NCBI GenBank assembly: GCA_011799875.1
Contig: CM022297.1
Span: forward strand, 540,252,795-540,316,794
Direction of reading: 5' to 3'
Source of the DNA: Thinopyrum elongatum
Taxonomy: Eukaryota > Streptophyta > Magnoliopsida > Poales > Poaceae
DNA length: 64,000 nt
In this document: one piece after another, positions 10,530-22,299 of the stretch
Numbering within the stretch: position 1 is the stretch's first letter
Layout of the letters: the number at the start of each line of letters is the position of its first letter
Translations under genes and position numbers: made by a program
Notes under the pieces: generated by a model
Database searches by the model: none
Seen by the model: only the letters and a program-made list of their open reading frames with translations
What the model was told of the DNA's origin: nothing

Positions 10530-13500
10530 TGTGACGACCCCGGCTTAATCGTGCACTAACCATACACGCAAATGCACACGATCAAGCCTAAGGAATCACT
10601 TGAAGATATCACAACACAACTCTAAAACATAAATAAAGTCATACAAGCTTTATATTACAAGCCAGGGGCCTCGAGGGCTCGAATACATAAGCTCGCATAC
10701 AAGCGTCAGCGGAAGCATCAGATATCTGAGTACAGATATAAAACAGAAACAGAGATAAGCCTTTAAGAAGGCGGGGCAAAATAAAAGCTACAATCGAAAG
10801 GCGTAGGCCTCCTGCCTAGGACCCTCCGAATCCTACTCCTGGTCGTCGGTCGGCTCCTCATAGTAGTACTCGCCTGGAGGGTAGTAGTAGTAACCGTAGT
10901 CGTCGACGGGGGCAGCTATCTCAGGGGCTCCGTCATCTGGCGACGACAATTGGATATGGGGAGAAAAAGAAAATAAAGCAAACGTGAGTACTCATCCGAA
11001 GTACTCAGCAAGCAAGGATCTACACTACATATGCAACATTATCAAAGGAGGCTGTATATGTGGACTGGGTTGCAGAAATGCCAGAATAGAGAGGATGGCC
11101 TAGTTCTATCGAAGACTAGCATCTTCAAGCATCTTCATTGGTCTTGCAGCATTAGAAGAGTGCAGATTAACATAATGTAAAGTAGTAGTAATGTCATCAA
11201 CCTCACCCAGAGATCCTTCCTCGACTCCCTGCGAGAAAGCAATCCCAGAGCCATACTGCCCATTTCATCTCAAGTCACCAGTTCTAGTTGTACCGATCGG
11301 GATATAACTCCGAGTGTCCGTTACCGTAGGACAGTCTATCGATAGATTAGATCTTCCCTGCAGGGGTGCACCAACTTACTCACCACGCTTGATTAACTCC
11401 GGCCGGACACACTTTTCTGGGTCCTGCCCGGCCTCGGCCAAACGACACGCCGCAACCCGACCGAATACTTAACAGAGAGGTCAGCACGCCGGACTAAACC
11501 TATGCCCCCAGGGGTCTTGGGCCATCGCCCCGGGAACTCCTGCACATTACGGGGCCACCGAGAGCAGACCTAGCAACCCCTTATACAAGCGCGGTTGCGT
11601 TCCCAGTCCAACTCGGCGTACGCCGCTCCTTACTGACGTCAAATAAGCTTCGGCTGATGTATACGACGCAGAACGCCCATACTATGCCCACGTGATCGTT
11701 AGTGCTATCAGGCCAGAGGCCCCTCGGATCAAATATCCAAACCGTTAGTGTGTTGGTAGTGCGGTAACGAGCAGAGACTCACGAAAGATGTGACCCCGTC
11801 GCCCCGTCTCGAGGACTTGCGGCAAGGGCTAGGAATGCCCGGCCACGCCTCGTGTTCAACTCTCGGGCACCATTCAGGTCCACCCGACTCCACATCCCTC
11901 GTAATTAAGCTCGCGCGGGTACCCCTCAGGGCCGACCCATCTTTATCCAGAATAAGCAGTGTCAACAATAATGTGAAGTCATTTCCGTGTGGCTACCATG
12001 TCAAGAAGGAATCTGAGGCATCACCCTCGTTGGACTCCCACCTGACGTAAACATCAAGGTGAACGGAGGAGGAATCACCCTCGAGGTTCACTCTTGAGGA
12101 GTTGCGTGACGATGTCGCTATCGGGGGTGGTGTAGGAGGAATCACCCTCGCTGACCACGACCGAATAACTAACCTACAAGGTTATCATCAGAAGTGCTGA
12201 CGAGGTATCACCCTCGGCACTCGATAGTAACCCAGTAGTGTCGAGCAACTAAGGGGGAAGTGATGTGCGGTGCCGGGGCCTGATCTTCGATCCCGTTGAT
12301 CGGGTCTTCTGATACTCCAGCAGGGCAGACAGGATCAGGAGGGGTCTCTGATGGTTTCTACCCAGCCTATACTAAACAGTTTAGGATAACAGACAGGTAG
12401 GTAACAATAGCAGGTTACAATAAACAGGCTATGCAGCAGAAATAGGATAACATCAACAGCAGTAACTTCTAATGCAAGCATAAGAGAGAAGAGAGTGGGC
12501 GATATCGAAATGCTCAAAAGAGGGGTGCTTGCCTGGAAGCTCGGCGGCCAGGGTCTGATCGTCAGGAGCATAGTCGACCTCCGGAGCTACGTCAGTCTCG
12601 GGAGCTACGTCGACGTCGGGGTCTATCGAGAGAGAAGAGGGGGAAGAAACATATAAATGCACAGCAAACGATGCAATACAGGGCATGCTATGCTAAGATG
12701 CAGTGCAGGGTTGCCTAAAGATGCACCTACGTCAATTTAGTTATTTTAGGATTAACGCGGGATTTATTATCCGGTGATTATGCACTATTCATATACCGGA
12801 TACGGACAGAAAGTTGTGGGTTTTCCTACGTAGAGGGTTCCGGCATCGAAACAGACGACACGATTAGATTTGTCTCGTCGTTCTGAGCAACTTACATGTA
12901 CAAAACTTTTTCATCGTAGTTACGGTTTATTTTCTACGAATTTCTAAAGTTTTTAGTCAATTTCTAGACTTTACTGAAATTCTGCCAAGTCTGAGAATTC
13001 GCCCGTTTTAAACATCACTTAGTTGTTTTCCGGAGGCTATAGCTATTGTTCTGTATATCCTATGATTTTGTGCCTTATATCAATTGTGAGCATTTTCTGC
13101 GATCTACATGTTAGTATCACTTTTATCCATAATAGAGTTCATTTGCTTGATCATCAACAGCTCCAAAGTAGCTATGAAAATAAACCTGTTTTTCAGTCTT
13201 TCAGCTAACAGAACTTAGCATTTTGTGATTTTTGTAGGAATTAATCCGTGCATCAAATGGATTGGTCCAGTGGGCTAAAACGAAGTTTGTCAAGTGTACT
13301 TTCTGCCCATATTTTTTTTATCCACATAAGAATTTGTTTTGTGGATGTTTATTGGCTGTCAAAGGGGCTACTCAATGTGAATTTGCCGAAGCTAGCTGCA
13401 GCTACAGTAACATTCAGTTACTGTAGCTGAGCAGCATAGGGCAACGGCGGCGAGGGCGCGGCGAGGCCGGCCGAAGACGGGCGTGGCCGGAGGTGGACGC

Positions 13501-14797
13501 GGTCGGGCAGGGCGGGCTCGGCGCACACACACTCCACGCACACACCACACACACACGCACGCACAACACACACACAGCACACACGCCGCTCGGCCATGGC
13601 CATGGCCAGCAGCAGTAAATGGCAGCGGTAGCACGCAGCAGCGGCATCTAGCAGAAGCAAGGGGCAGCCCGGGTGGACACACGCGCGCGAGGGCGCAGCC
13701 TGGGCGCGGCCGTCGCACGGGCTGGGCGCGGGGCGCGGCCACAAGCATGGACAGGAGGCAACATCACACGTACGCGTACACGGGAGCTCGGGGTCGGCGG
13801 CTAACGGCGAGGGATCGAATGGGAAAAAGAGGGGAATCGAGGGAGAAGCTCACCCCAGAGCTCGTAGACGTGGTCTGGAGTCGTGGGGACGAACGGATGC
13901 GACGAACTCGACGGTGAGAGACGACGGCCGTGGTGGAAAACCGGCTCGATCCCGAGCGTATGGTGCGGCTCCGGTCGAACGGATGAATGGGGATGACAGA
14001 GTCGACGGTGGCGGTCCTCTCGAGCGTCCTCTCAGGCGACGAGGTGGACGGTGGCCGTAGTGACAGCGACGACCATGGCGACCACAACCCGGGCGACGAA
14101 TATTTTGACGAGAGAGAGCGAACGAGGGGAAAAGTGAGGGTTAGGGTTTGTCCTTTGGGTTGGGGGTCTCCTTATCCATTTCTAGGTGTCGTGGATGATC
14201 GACACGGCGACGATCGGCGGCGTGGACGGCAGCCAGAGGCCACGGCCATGGCACTGCCTTCCTCCCTGTACGTGAGGAAAGGAGAAGGCCTTAGGTGGGC
14301 TGGGCCGTTTACTGTAGCGACAGGCTTCAAGTGCACAGTGGTTTTGCATATTTTTCCTTTTTCTTTTCAGTAATACTTTTGCTACTGTTTTTATTTCTCT
14401 TTGCTGGAAAATGATTTTTTGCTACACATCAAATTTGGCACATTAATACTAGACATCATCTTAGGCTTGCTCAAAAAGTTTCAGAGCATTTGGAATCGTT
14501 TAACTATTTTTTTAGAAATTGCGAAGGTCAATTAAATTGTTGTTTGTCCAGTTTTAGTTAGGTCATGGGACATTTTAAATATTCAAATTATGTTGGTTTC
14601 TACATGTTAATTACTTAGCAAATATTTGGAACCCAACGAACATTTTTGTTCTACTATTTGAAGAACTAATAATTTGACTTGCTATTTAAATTTGAATTTG
14701 GTTTGAATTTGGACAAGTGGCACTTTAGCTTGACAAAACATGATGAAATGGCATCATTAGAGGGAATTCACTGTAGCATGATTCTCGGGGTGTTACA
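10530..14797 (-). mobile_element. Solo LTR of a gypsy-type element (Sukkula-like), antisense
   Basis: In minus orientation it starts TGTAACACCCCGAGAATC and ends GGGGTCGTCACA, with perfect 5-bp duplications CAACA at 10525-10529 and 14798-14802. No internal domain or second LTR is visible, so it is read as a single 4268-bp LTR left by recombination. Size and end sequence resemble the long Sukkula LTRs of Triticeae; the family name is from memory and tentative. It contains a CA-rich microsatellite and short Tyr/Pro-rich reading frames that are not claimed as genes. Confidence 0.8.
13522..13587. repeat. Imperfect (CA)n microsatellite
   Basis: About 65 bases of interrupted CA repeats within the solo LTR; they produce Cys/Val- or Thr/His-rich spurious ORFs in several frames. 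Confidence 0.85.
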
Positions 14798-17700
14798 CAA
14801 CACCCAAAGGGTTTACTAGAGTCAATAATCCAGTTCACATCGCCATGTGATAAACACCCAAAGAGTACTAAGGTGTGATCATGTTTTGCTTGTGAGAGAA
14901 GTTTAGTCAACGGGTCTGCCACATTCAGATCCGTATGTATTTTGCAAATTTCTATGTCTACAATGCTCTGCATGGAGCTACTCTAGCTAATTGGCTCCCA
15001 CATTCAATACGTATCCAGATTGAGACTTAGAGTTATCTGGATTAGTGTCAAAGCTTGCATTGACGTAACCCTTTACGACGAACTCTTTATCACCTTCATA
15101 ACCGAGAAACATTTCATTAGTCCTCTTGAGGCACCTAAGGATAATTTTGACCGGTGTCCAGTGATCCACTCCTGGATCATTATTGTACCCCCTTGCCAAA
15201 CTCATGGCAAAGTACACAATAGGTCTGGTACACAGCATGGCATACTTTATAGAACCTATGGCTGAGGAATAGGGAATGATTTTCATTCTCTCTCTATCTT
15301 CTGCCGTGGTCGGGTTTTGAGTCTTACTCAACTTCACACCTTACAATACAGGCAAGAACTCTTTCTTTGGCTGATCCATTTTGAACTCCTTCAAAATCTT
15401 GTCAAGAAATGTACTCATTGAAAGTTTTATCAAGCATCTTGATCTATCTCTATAGATCTTGATGCCCAATAAGTAAGCAGCTTCAACTGAGGTCTTTCAT
15501 TGAAAAATTCTTATTCAAGTATCCTTTCATGCTATCCAGAAATTCTATATCATTTCTAATCAACAATATGTCATCCACATATAATATCAGAAATGCTATA
15601 GAGCTCCCACTCACTTTATAGTAAATACAGGCTTCACCGTAAGTCTGTATAAAACCATATGCTTTGATCACCTCATCAAAGTGTATATTCTAACTCCGAG
15701 ATGCTTGCACCAGTCCATTGATGGATCGCTGGAGCTTGCACACTTTGTTACTACCTTTAGGATTGACAAAACCTTCTGGTTGCATCATATACAACTCTTC
15801 TTTAAGATATCCATTAAGGAATGTAGTTTTGACGTCCATTTGCCAGATTTCATAATCATAAAATGCGGCAATTGCTAACATGATTCGGACAGACTTAAGC
15901 ATCGCTACGGGTGAGAAAGTCTCATCGTAGTCAACCCCTTGAACTTGTCGAAAACCTTTTGCGACAAGTCGAGCTTTGTAGACAGTAACATTACCATCAG
16001 CGTCAGTTTTCTTCTTGAAGATCCATTTATTCTCTATGGTTTGCCGATCATCGGGCAAATCCACAAAAGTCAACACTTTGTTCTCGTACATGGATCCTAT
16101 CTCAGATTTCATGGCCTCAAGCCATCTGTCGGAATCTAGGCTCATCATAGCTTCTTCATAGTTCGTAGGTTCGCCTTGGTCTAATAACATGACTTCCAGG
16201 ACAGGATTACCGTACCACTCTGGTGCGGATCGTGTTCTGGTCGACCTACGAAGTTCAGTAGTAACTTGATCTGAAGTTTCATGATCATCATCATTAGCTT
16301 CCTCTCTAGTTAGTGTAGGCATCACGGGAACGGCTTTCTCTGATGTACTACTTTCCAATTCGAGAGAAGGTACAACTACCTCATCAAGTTCTATTTTCCT
16401 CCCACTCACTTCTTTTGAGAGGAACTCCTTCTCTACAAAGGATCCAAACTTAGCAACAAAGATCTTGCCTTCGGATCCATGGTAGAAGGTGTACCCAATA
16501 GTTTTCTTCGGGTATCCTATGAAGACGCACTTCTCCGATTTGGGTTCGAGCTTATCTGGCTGAAGCCTTTTGACATAAGCATCACATCCCCAAATTTAAG
16601 AAACGACAGCTTAGGTTTCTTGCCAAACCATAGTTCATACGGTGTCGTCTCAACGGATTTAGACGCTGCCCTATTTAACGTGAATGCGGCTGTCTCTAAT
16701 GCATAACCCTAAAACGATAGTGGTAAATCGGTAAGAGACATCATAGATCGCACCATATCTAATAAAGTACGGTTACGACGTTCGGACACACCATTACACT
16801 AGGGTGTTCCAGGTGGCGTGAGTTCTGAAACAATTCCACATTGTTTTAAATGAAGGCCAAACTCATAACTCAAATATTCGCCTCTGCGATCAGATCGTAG
16901 AAACTTTATTATCTTGTTACGATGATTCTCTACTTCACTCTGAAATTCTTTGACCTTTTCAAATGTTTTAGACTTATGTTTCATTAAGTAGATATACCCA
17001 TACCTACTCAAATCATCTGTGAAGGTCAGAAAATAACGATACCCGCCGTGTGCCTCAACACTCATCGGACCGCATACATCGATATGTATTATTTCCAATA
17101 AGTCATTAGCTCGCTCCATTGTTCCAGAGAACGGAGTTTTAGTCATCTTGCCCATGAGGCATGGTTCACAAGTATCAAATGATTCATAATCAAGTGATTC
17201 CAAAAGTCCATCTGCATGGTGTTTCTTCATGCGCTTTACACCAATATGACCTAAACGGTAGTGCCACAAATATGTTGCACTATCATTATCAACTTTGCAT
17301 CTTTGGCATCAATATTATGAATATGTGTATCACTATGATCGAGATTCAATAAACCATTCACATTGGGTGTATGACCATACAAGGTTTTATTCATGTAAAC
17401 AGAACAACAATTATTCTCTGACTTAAATGAATAACTGTATTGCAATAAATATGATCCAATCATATTCATGCTTAATGCAAACACCAAATAACATTTATTT
17501 AGGTTCAACACTAATCCCGAAGGTAGAAGGAGTGTGCGATGGTGATCGTATCAACCTTGGAATCACTTCCAACACACATCGTCACTTCTCCCTTAACTAG
17601 TCTCTGTTCATTCTGCAACTCCTGTTTCGAGTTACTAATCTTAGCAACTGGACTGGTATCAAATACCTAGGGGTTACTATGAACACTAGTAAAGTACACA

Positions 17701-18560
17701 TCAATAACATGTATATCAAATATACCTTTGTTCACTTTGCCATCCTTCTTATCCGCCAAGTATTTGGGGTAGTTCCGCTTCTAGTGACCATTCCCTTTGC
17801 AGTATAAGCACTCAGTTTCAGGCTTAGGTCCAGTTTTGGGCTTCTTCACGGGAGCGGCAACTTGCTTGCCATTCTTCTTGAAGTTCCCTTTCTTTCCCTT
17901 GCCCTTTTTTTTAAACTAGTGGTCTTGTTAACCATCAACACTTTAATGCTTTTCCTTGATTTCTACCTTCGTCGATTTCAGCATCGCAGAGAGCTCGGGA
18001 ATCATTTTCATTTATCCCTTGCATATTATAGTTCATCACGAAGTTCTAGTAGCTTGGTGATAGTGACTAGAGAACTCTGTCAATCACTATCTTATCTGGA
18101 AGATTAACTCCCACTTGATTCAAGCGATTGTAGTACCCAAACATTCTGAGCACATGCTCACTGGCTGAGCTATTCTCCTCTATCTTGTAGGCAAAGTACT
18201 TGTTCAGAGGTCTCATACCTCTCGACACGGGCATGATTCTGAAATACCAATTTCAGCTCTTGGAACATCTCATATGTTCCATGGCGTTCAAAACGTCTTC
18301 GGAGCCCCGATTCTAAGCCGTAAAGCATGACGCACTAAACTATCAAGTAGTCATCATATTGAGCTTGTCAAACGTTCATAACGTCTGTATTAGCTCCTGC
18401 AATAGGTCTGTCACCTAGCGGTGCATCAAGGACATAATTCTTCTGTTCAGCAATGAGTATAATCCTCAGATCACGGACCTAGTCCGCATTATTGCTACCA
18501 TCATCTTTCAACTTAGTTTTCTCTAGGAACATATCAAAATAAAACAGGGGAGCTATACAC
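14798..18560 (-). pseudogene. Copia gag-pol polyprotein remnant
   Basis: Read on the minus strand from high to low coordinates. Gag-like sequence lies around 18560-17740 and includes a zinc knuckle near 17800 (CLYCKGNGH) in which the following Trp codon has become TAG. A GAG-pre-integrase and integrase core follow at 17269-16799 (HYRLGHIGVKRM, DTCEPCLMGKM, DVCGPM, FTDDLSRYGYIYLM). Reverse transcriptase is at 16409-15483 (NKWIFKKK, VAKGFRQVQGVDYDETF, the catalytic YVDD box near 15570), and the RT thumb/RNase H region at 15337-14800 (RPIVYFAMS, ADPLTK). At least six stops or frameshifts separate the pieces, so no functional polyprotein can be made. The end of the RNase H segment abuts the solo LTR insertion. 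Confidence 0.9.
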
Positions 18561-19784
18561 GAGCTATTGATCTACAACATAGATATGCAAAAACTATCAA
18601 GACTAAGTTCATGATAAATTAAGTTCAATTAATCAAATTACTAATGAACTCCCACTTAAATAGACATCCCTTAAGTCATGTAAGTGATACGTGATCCAAA
18701 TCAACTAACCCATGTCCGATCATCACGTGAGATGGGGTAGTCATCAATGGTGAACATCTCCATGTTGATCATATCTACTATATGATTCACGTTCGATCTT
18801 TCGATCTCCAGTGTTCCGAGGCCATGTCTGTACATGCTAGGCTCGTCAAGTTTAACCCAAGTATTCCGCATGTGCAAAACTGTCTTGCACCCGTTGTATA
18901 TGAACGCAGAGTCTATCACACCCGATCATCACGTGGTGTCTCAACACGACGAACTGTAGCAACGGTGCATACTCAGGGAGAACACTTTTATATTGAAATT
19001 AAGTGAAGGGATCATCTTATAATGCTACCGCCGTTCTAAGCAAAATAAGATGCATAAAGGATAAACATCACATGCAATCAAAATATGTGACATGATATGG
19101 CCATCATCTTGTGCTTTTGATCTCTATCTCCAAAGCATCGTCATGATCTCCATTGTCACCGGCTTGACACATTGATCTCCATCGTTGCGTCGTGGTCGTC
19201 TCCCCAACTATTGCTTCTACAACTATCGCTAACGCATAGTGATAAAGTAAAGCAATTACATGGCATTTGCATTTCATACAATAAAGCGACAACCATAAGG
19301 CTTCTGTCAGTTGCCGATAACTTAAAAAACATGATCATCTCATACAACAACGTATATCACATCATGTCTAGACCATATCACATCACAACATGCCCTGCAA
19401 AAACAAGTTAGATGTCCTCTACTTTGTTGTTGCAAGTTTTACGTGGCTGCTACGGGCTTCTAGCAAGAACCGTTCTTACCTACGGCAAAAACCACAACGG
19501 TGATTCGTCAAGTTTGCTGTTTTAACCTTCTTCAAGGACCGGCCGCAGTCAAAATCAATTCAACTAAAGTAGGAGAAACAGACACCCGCCAGCCACCTTT
19601 ATGCAAAACTAGTTGCATGTCAGTCGGTGGAACCGGTCTCATGTACGTGGACATGTAAGGTTGGTCCGAGCCGCTTCATCCCACAATACCGCCGAATTAA
19701 AATAAGATGTTGGTGGTAAGCAGCATGACTATCACCGCCCACAACTCTTTGTGTTCTACTCGTGCATATCATCTACGCTTAGAC

Positions 19785-19799
19785 CTGGCTCGGATGCCA
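19785..19799 (-). promoter_or_regulatory. tRNA-iMet primer-binding site of the copia element
   Basis: Immediately inside the 5' LTR the minus strand reads TGGCATCCGAGCC, against the canonical TGGTATCAGAGCC of tRNA-iMet-primed plant copia elements (two mismatches). Its position one base from the LTR confirms the element's orientation. Confidence 0.7.
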
Positions 19800-19800
19800 C

Positions 19801-21521
19801 TGTTGGGAATCGTTGCATGGAAAACAAACAAATTTCTACGCACACGCAATGATCTATCCATGGATATGCATAGCAATGAGGGGGAGAGTGTGTCTATGTA
19901 CCCTCGTAGACCGTAAGCGGAAGCGTTTCACAATGCGGTTGATGTAGTCGAACTTCTTCGCGCTTCAACCGATCAAGTACCGAACGCACGGCACCTTCGC
20001 GTTCTGCACACGTTCAGCTCGATGACGTCCCTCGCCTTCTTGATCCAGCAAGACGTCGAGGTAGTAGATGAGTTATGTCAGCACGACGACGTGGTGACGA
20101 TGATGGTGAAATGATCTCCGCAGGGCTTCGCCTAAGCACTACGAAAATATGACCGGGGTGTAAACGGTGGAGGGGGGCGCCGCACACGGCTAGGCAATTG
20201 TCTGGGGTGTGCTAGGCGCCCCTCCTCCTCATATATATAGGTGGGAGGGAGAGGGGAGAGGCCAAGGGGCGCCCCAAGTAGGTCCGAATCCTACTTGGGC
20301 TCCCGCCCTTGGCCGCGCCCCCTGCCATGTTTGTCGGAGGGGGAAGGAAAGAGGGAGGGGGAGAGTGAAGGAAGTGGGAATCCTAATCCACACTTACCTT
20401 TCCCTTCTCCCCTTTCCTTCTTCTCCTTAGGCCGGCCCATATGGGGGCGCACCAGCCCCTTGTGGCTGGTGCGTTTCCCCGCTTGGCCCATAAGGCCCAT
20501 ATCTTTTGCCGGGGTGCCCGGAACCCCTTCCGGTGACCCGATAAGTACCCGGTACCCCCCGAAACACTTCCGGTGTCAGAATACCATCGTCCTATATATC
20601 AATCTTTACCTCTCGACCATTTCGAGACTCCTCGTCATGTCCATGATCTCATCCGGGACTCCAAACAACATTCGGTCACCAAATCACATAACTCATATAA
20701 TACTATATCGTCATCGAACGTTAAGCGTGCGGACCCTACGGGTTCGAGAACTATGTAGACATGACCGAGACACCTCTCCAGTCAATAACCAATAGTGGAA
20801 CTTGGATGCCCATATTGGCTCCTACATATTCTACGAAGATCTTTATCGGTTGAACCGTTATGACAACATACGTAATTCCCTTTGTCCATCGGTATGTTAC
20901 TTGCCCGAGATTCGATCGTCAGTATCTTCATACCTAGTTCAATCTCGTTACCGGCAAGTCTATTTACTCGTTCTGTAATACAACACGTCGTGACTAACTC
21001 CTTAGTCGTTTGCTTGCAAGCTTATGGTGTGTATTACCGAGAGGGCCCAGAGATACCTCTCCGATACTCGGAGTGACAAATCCTAATCTCGATCTATGCC
21101 AACTCAGCAAATACCTTCGGAGATACCTGTAGAGCATCTTTATAATCACCCAGTTATGTTGTGACGTTTGATAGCACACAAGGCATTCCTCCGGTATCCA
21201 GGAGTTGCATAATCTCATAGTCGAAAGAATATGTATTTGACATGAAGAAAGCAATAGCAATAAAACTGAACGATCATTATGCTAAGCTAACGGATGGGTC
21301 TTGTCCATCACATCATTCTCATGTCCATGGTTAGGAAACCATAACCATCTTTGATCAACGAGCTAGTCAAGTAGAGGCTCACTAGGGACACGGTGTTTGT
21401 TTATGTATTCACACATGTATTTAAGTTTTCTATCAATACAATTCTAGCATGAATAAATTATCATGAATAAGGAAATATAAAATAACAACTTTATTATTGC
21501 CTCTAGGGCATATTTCCTTCA
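19801..21521 (-). repeat. 5' LTR of the copia element
   Basis: 1721 bp, aligned with the 3' LTR at 8711-10444 along its whole length with scattered substitutions and two larger indels. The two copies would have been identical at insertion, so their divergence dates it. Confidence 0.92.
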
Positions 21522-22299
21522 GTTTCATGCAAAACGCAGCCATGGCAGCCAAAAATGCTGCCGAGGCTGCAGATTTTTTTATTTTTATGGCAAAGCTTAT
21601 CAGTGGCGGGCGCCGCACGAAAGCCTCCACTGTTGTAACGGTAAGCACTGGTGGGCTACCCTACGCGCCTGCCACAGTAGTGCTCCAACAGTGGCGGGCG
21701 CGCGCCCGCCACTGATGGCATTCTAGCAGTGGCGGGCGCCCCTGGCTGTCTAGCCCGCCACTGCTAGGCATTCCTGTAGTAGTGAGCTCCCCCCCCCCCC
21801 AGCGCTCGTCCACAGGAGGAGGCAGGCAGGCAACGCTCGTCCCGCGCAGGCGGCCGGAGGCGCCCGTCCCCTGTAGCAGCTAGTCGCGCCCGGTGCCCGT
21901 CCCACGCGGGAGCTCCTCCCAGCGAGCGCTCGTCCCCGCGGGCAGAGGCAGGCAAGCGCCGCTCGTCTCGGCCGGCAACTCTTGTTTCTTTTTCAAAAGA
22001 AAAGGCTATGTTCGCTCGAAATGGAGTGCTCGCGTTGGGTGCACAGGCCGACCCAAAACAAAAAGCAGACAATACCATCCGCTTGGCCGACCCAAACGGA
22101 CAAAACACATGCAAAAACAGACACGGTTTGGGTCGTTGCATTGGGGTTGCTCTTAAACCCACCTACCCCGACACGGGGTGTGAGTGGCGCGACCGCGCGA
22201 ATGGTTTAGATTGCATCGGGAGATATACATCACCCCGGCCCACAAACGCAAATATGCGCGGTGCATGTGAGCAACCTTCGGCTCACACTCCTACTCCTA

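Larger units (their letters stand above)
8711..21521 (-). mobile_element. BARE/WIS/Angela-type copia LTR retrotransposon, antisense, nearly complete
   Basis: Two LTRs (8711-10444 and 19801-21521) begin and end with TG/CA and are flanked by the 5-bp duplication GTTTC (8706-8710 and 21522-21526). In minus-strand orientation the LTR starts TGAAGGAAATATGCCCTAG, a near match to the BARE/Angela LTR start. The internal order gag, integrase, RT, RNase H places it in Copia. A primer-binding site complementary to initiator Met-tRNA lies beside the 5' LTR, and a purine-rich AAGTGGGAGAC adjoins the 3' LTR. The coding region is full of stops, and a 4.3-kb solo LTR has inserted near its 3' end. It is inserted in CACTA I. 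Confidence 0.93.
6697..21784 (+). mobile_element. CACTA (En/Spm) transposon I with subterminal GTGGCGGG repeats, interrupted by a copia element
   Basis: It starts CACTACTAGGAAA and ends TTCCTGTAGTAGTG, with a 3-bp target duplication AGC at 6694-6696 and 21785-21787. Both ends carry many subterminal copies, in both orientations, of a (A)GTGGCGGG(C) motif: about 6720-7070 on the left and 21600-21770 on the right. Such arrays bind the transposase in CACTA elements. Without the copia insertion the element is about 2.3 kb and encodes no transposase, so it depends on another copy. It carries remnants of a B3-like cargo gene. Confidence 0.88.
6222..22152. mobile_element. PIF/Harbinger-like non-autonomous element, split by nested insertions
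   Basis: The left end GAGCAACTCCAAAGC at 6222 pairs with the reverse complement of the right end at 22152 (GAGCAACCCCAATGC). Both are flanked by TTA (6219-6221 and 22153-22155), the target duplication typical of PIF/Harbinger. Removing the CACTA element at 6697-21784 leaves about 840 bp with no transposase, so this is a deletion derivative. Sequence on both sides of the CACTA has related GC-rich GGCGGCCG-GAGGCGCCC stretches. It is the outermost layer of a four-level nest. Confidence 0.75.

Noticed and set aside
13392..13917. Several overlapping ORFs in both strands
   Set aside because: They come from a CA microsatellite and GC-rich solo-LTR sequence.
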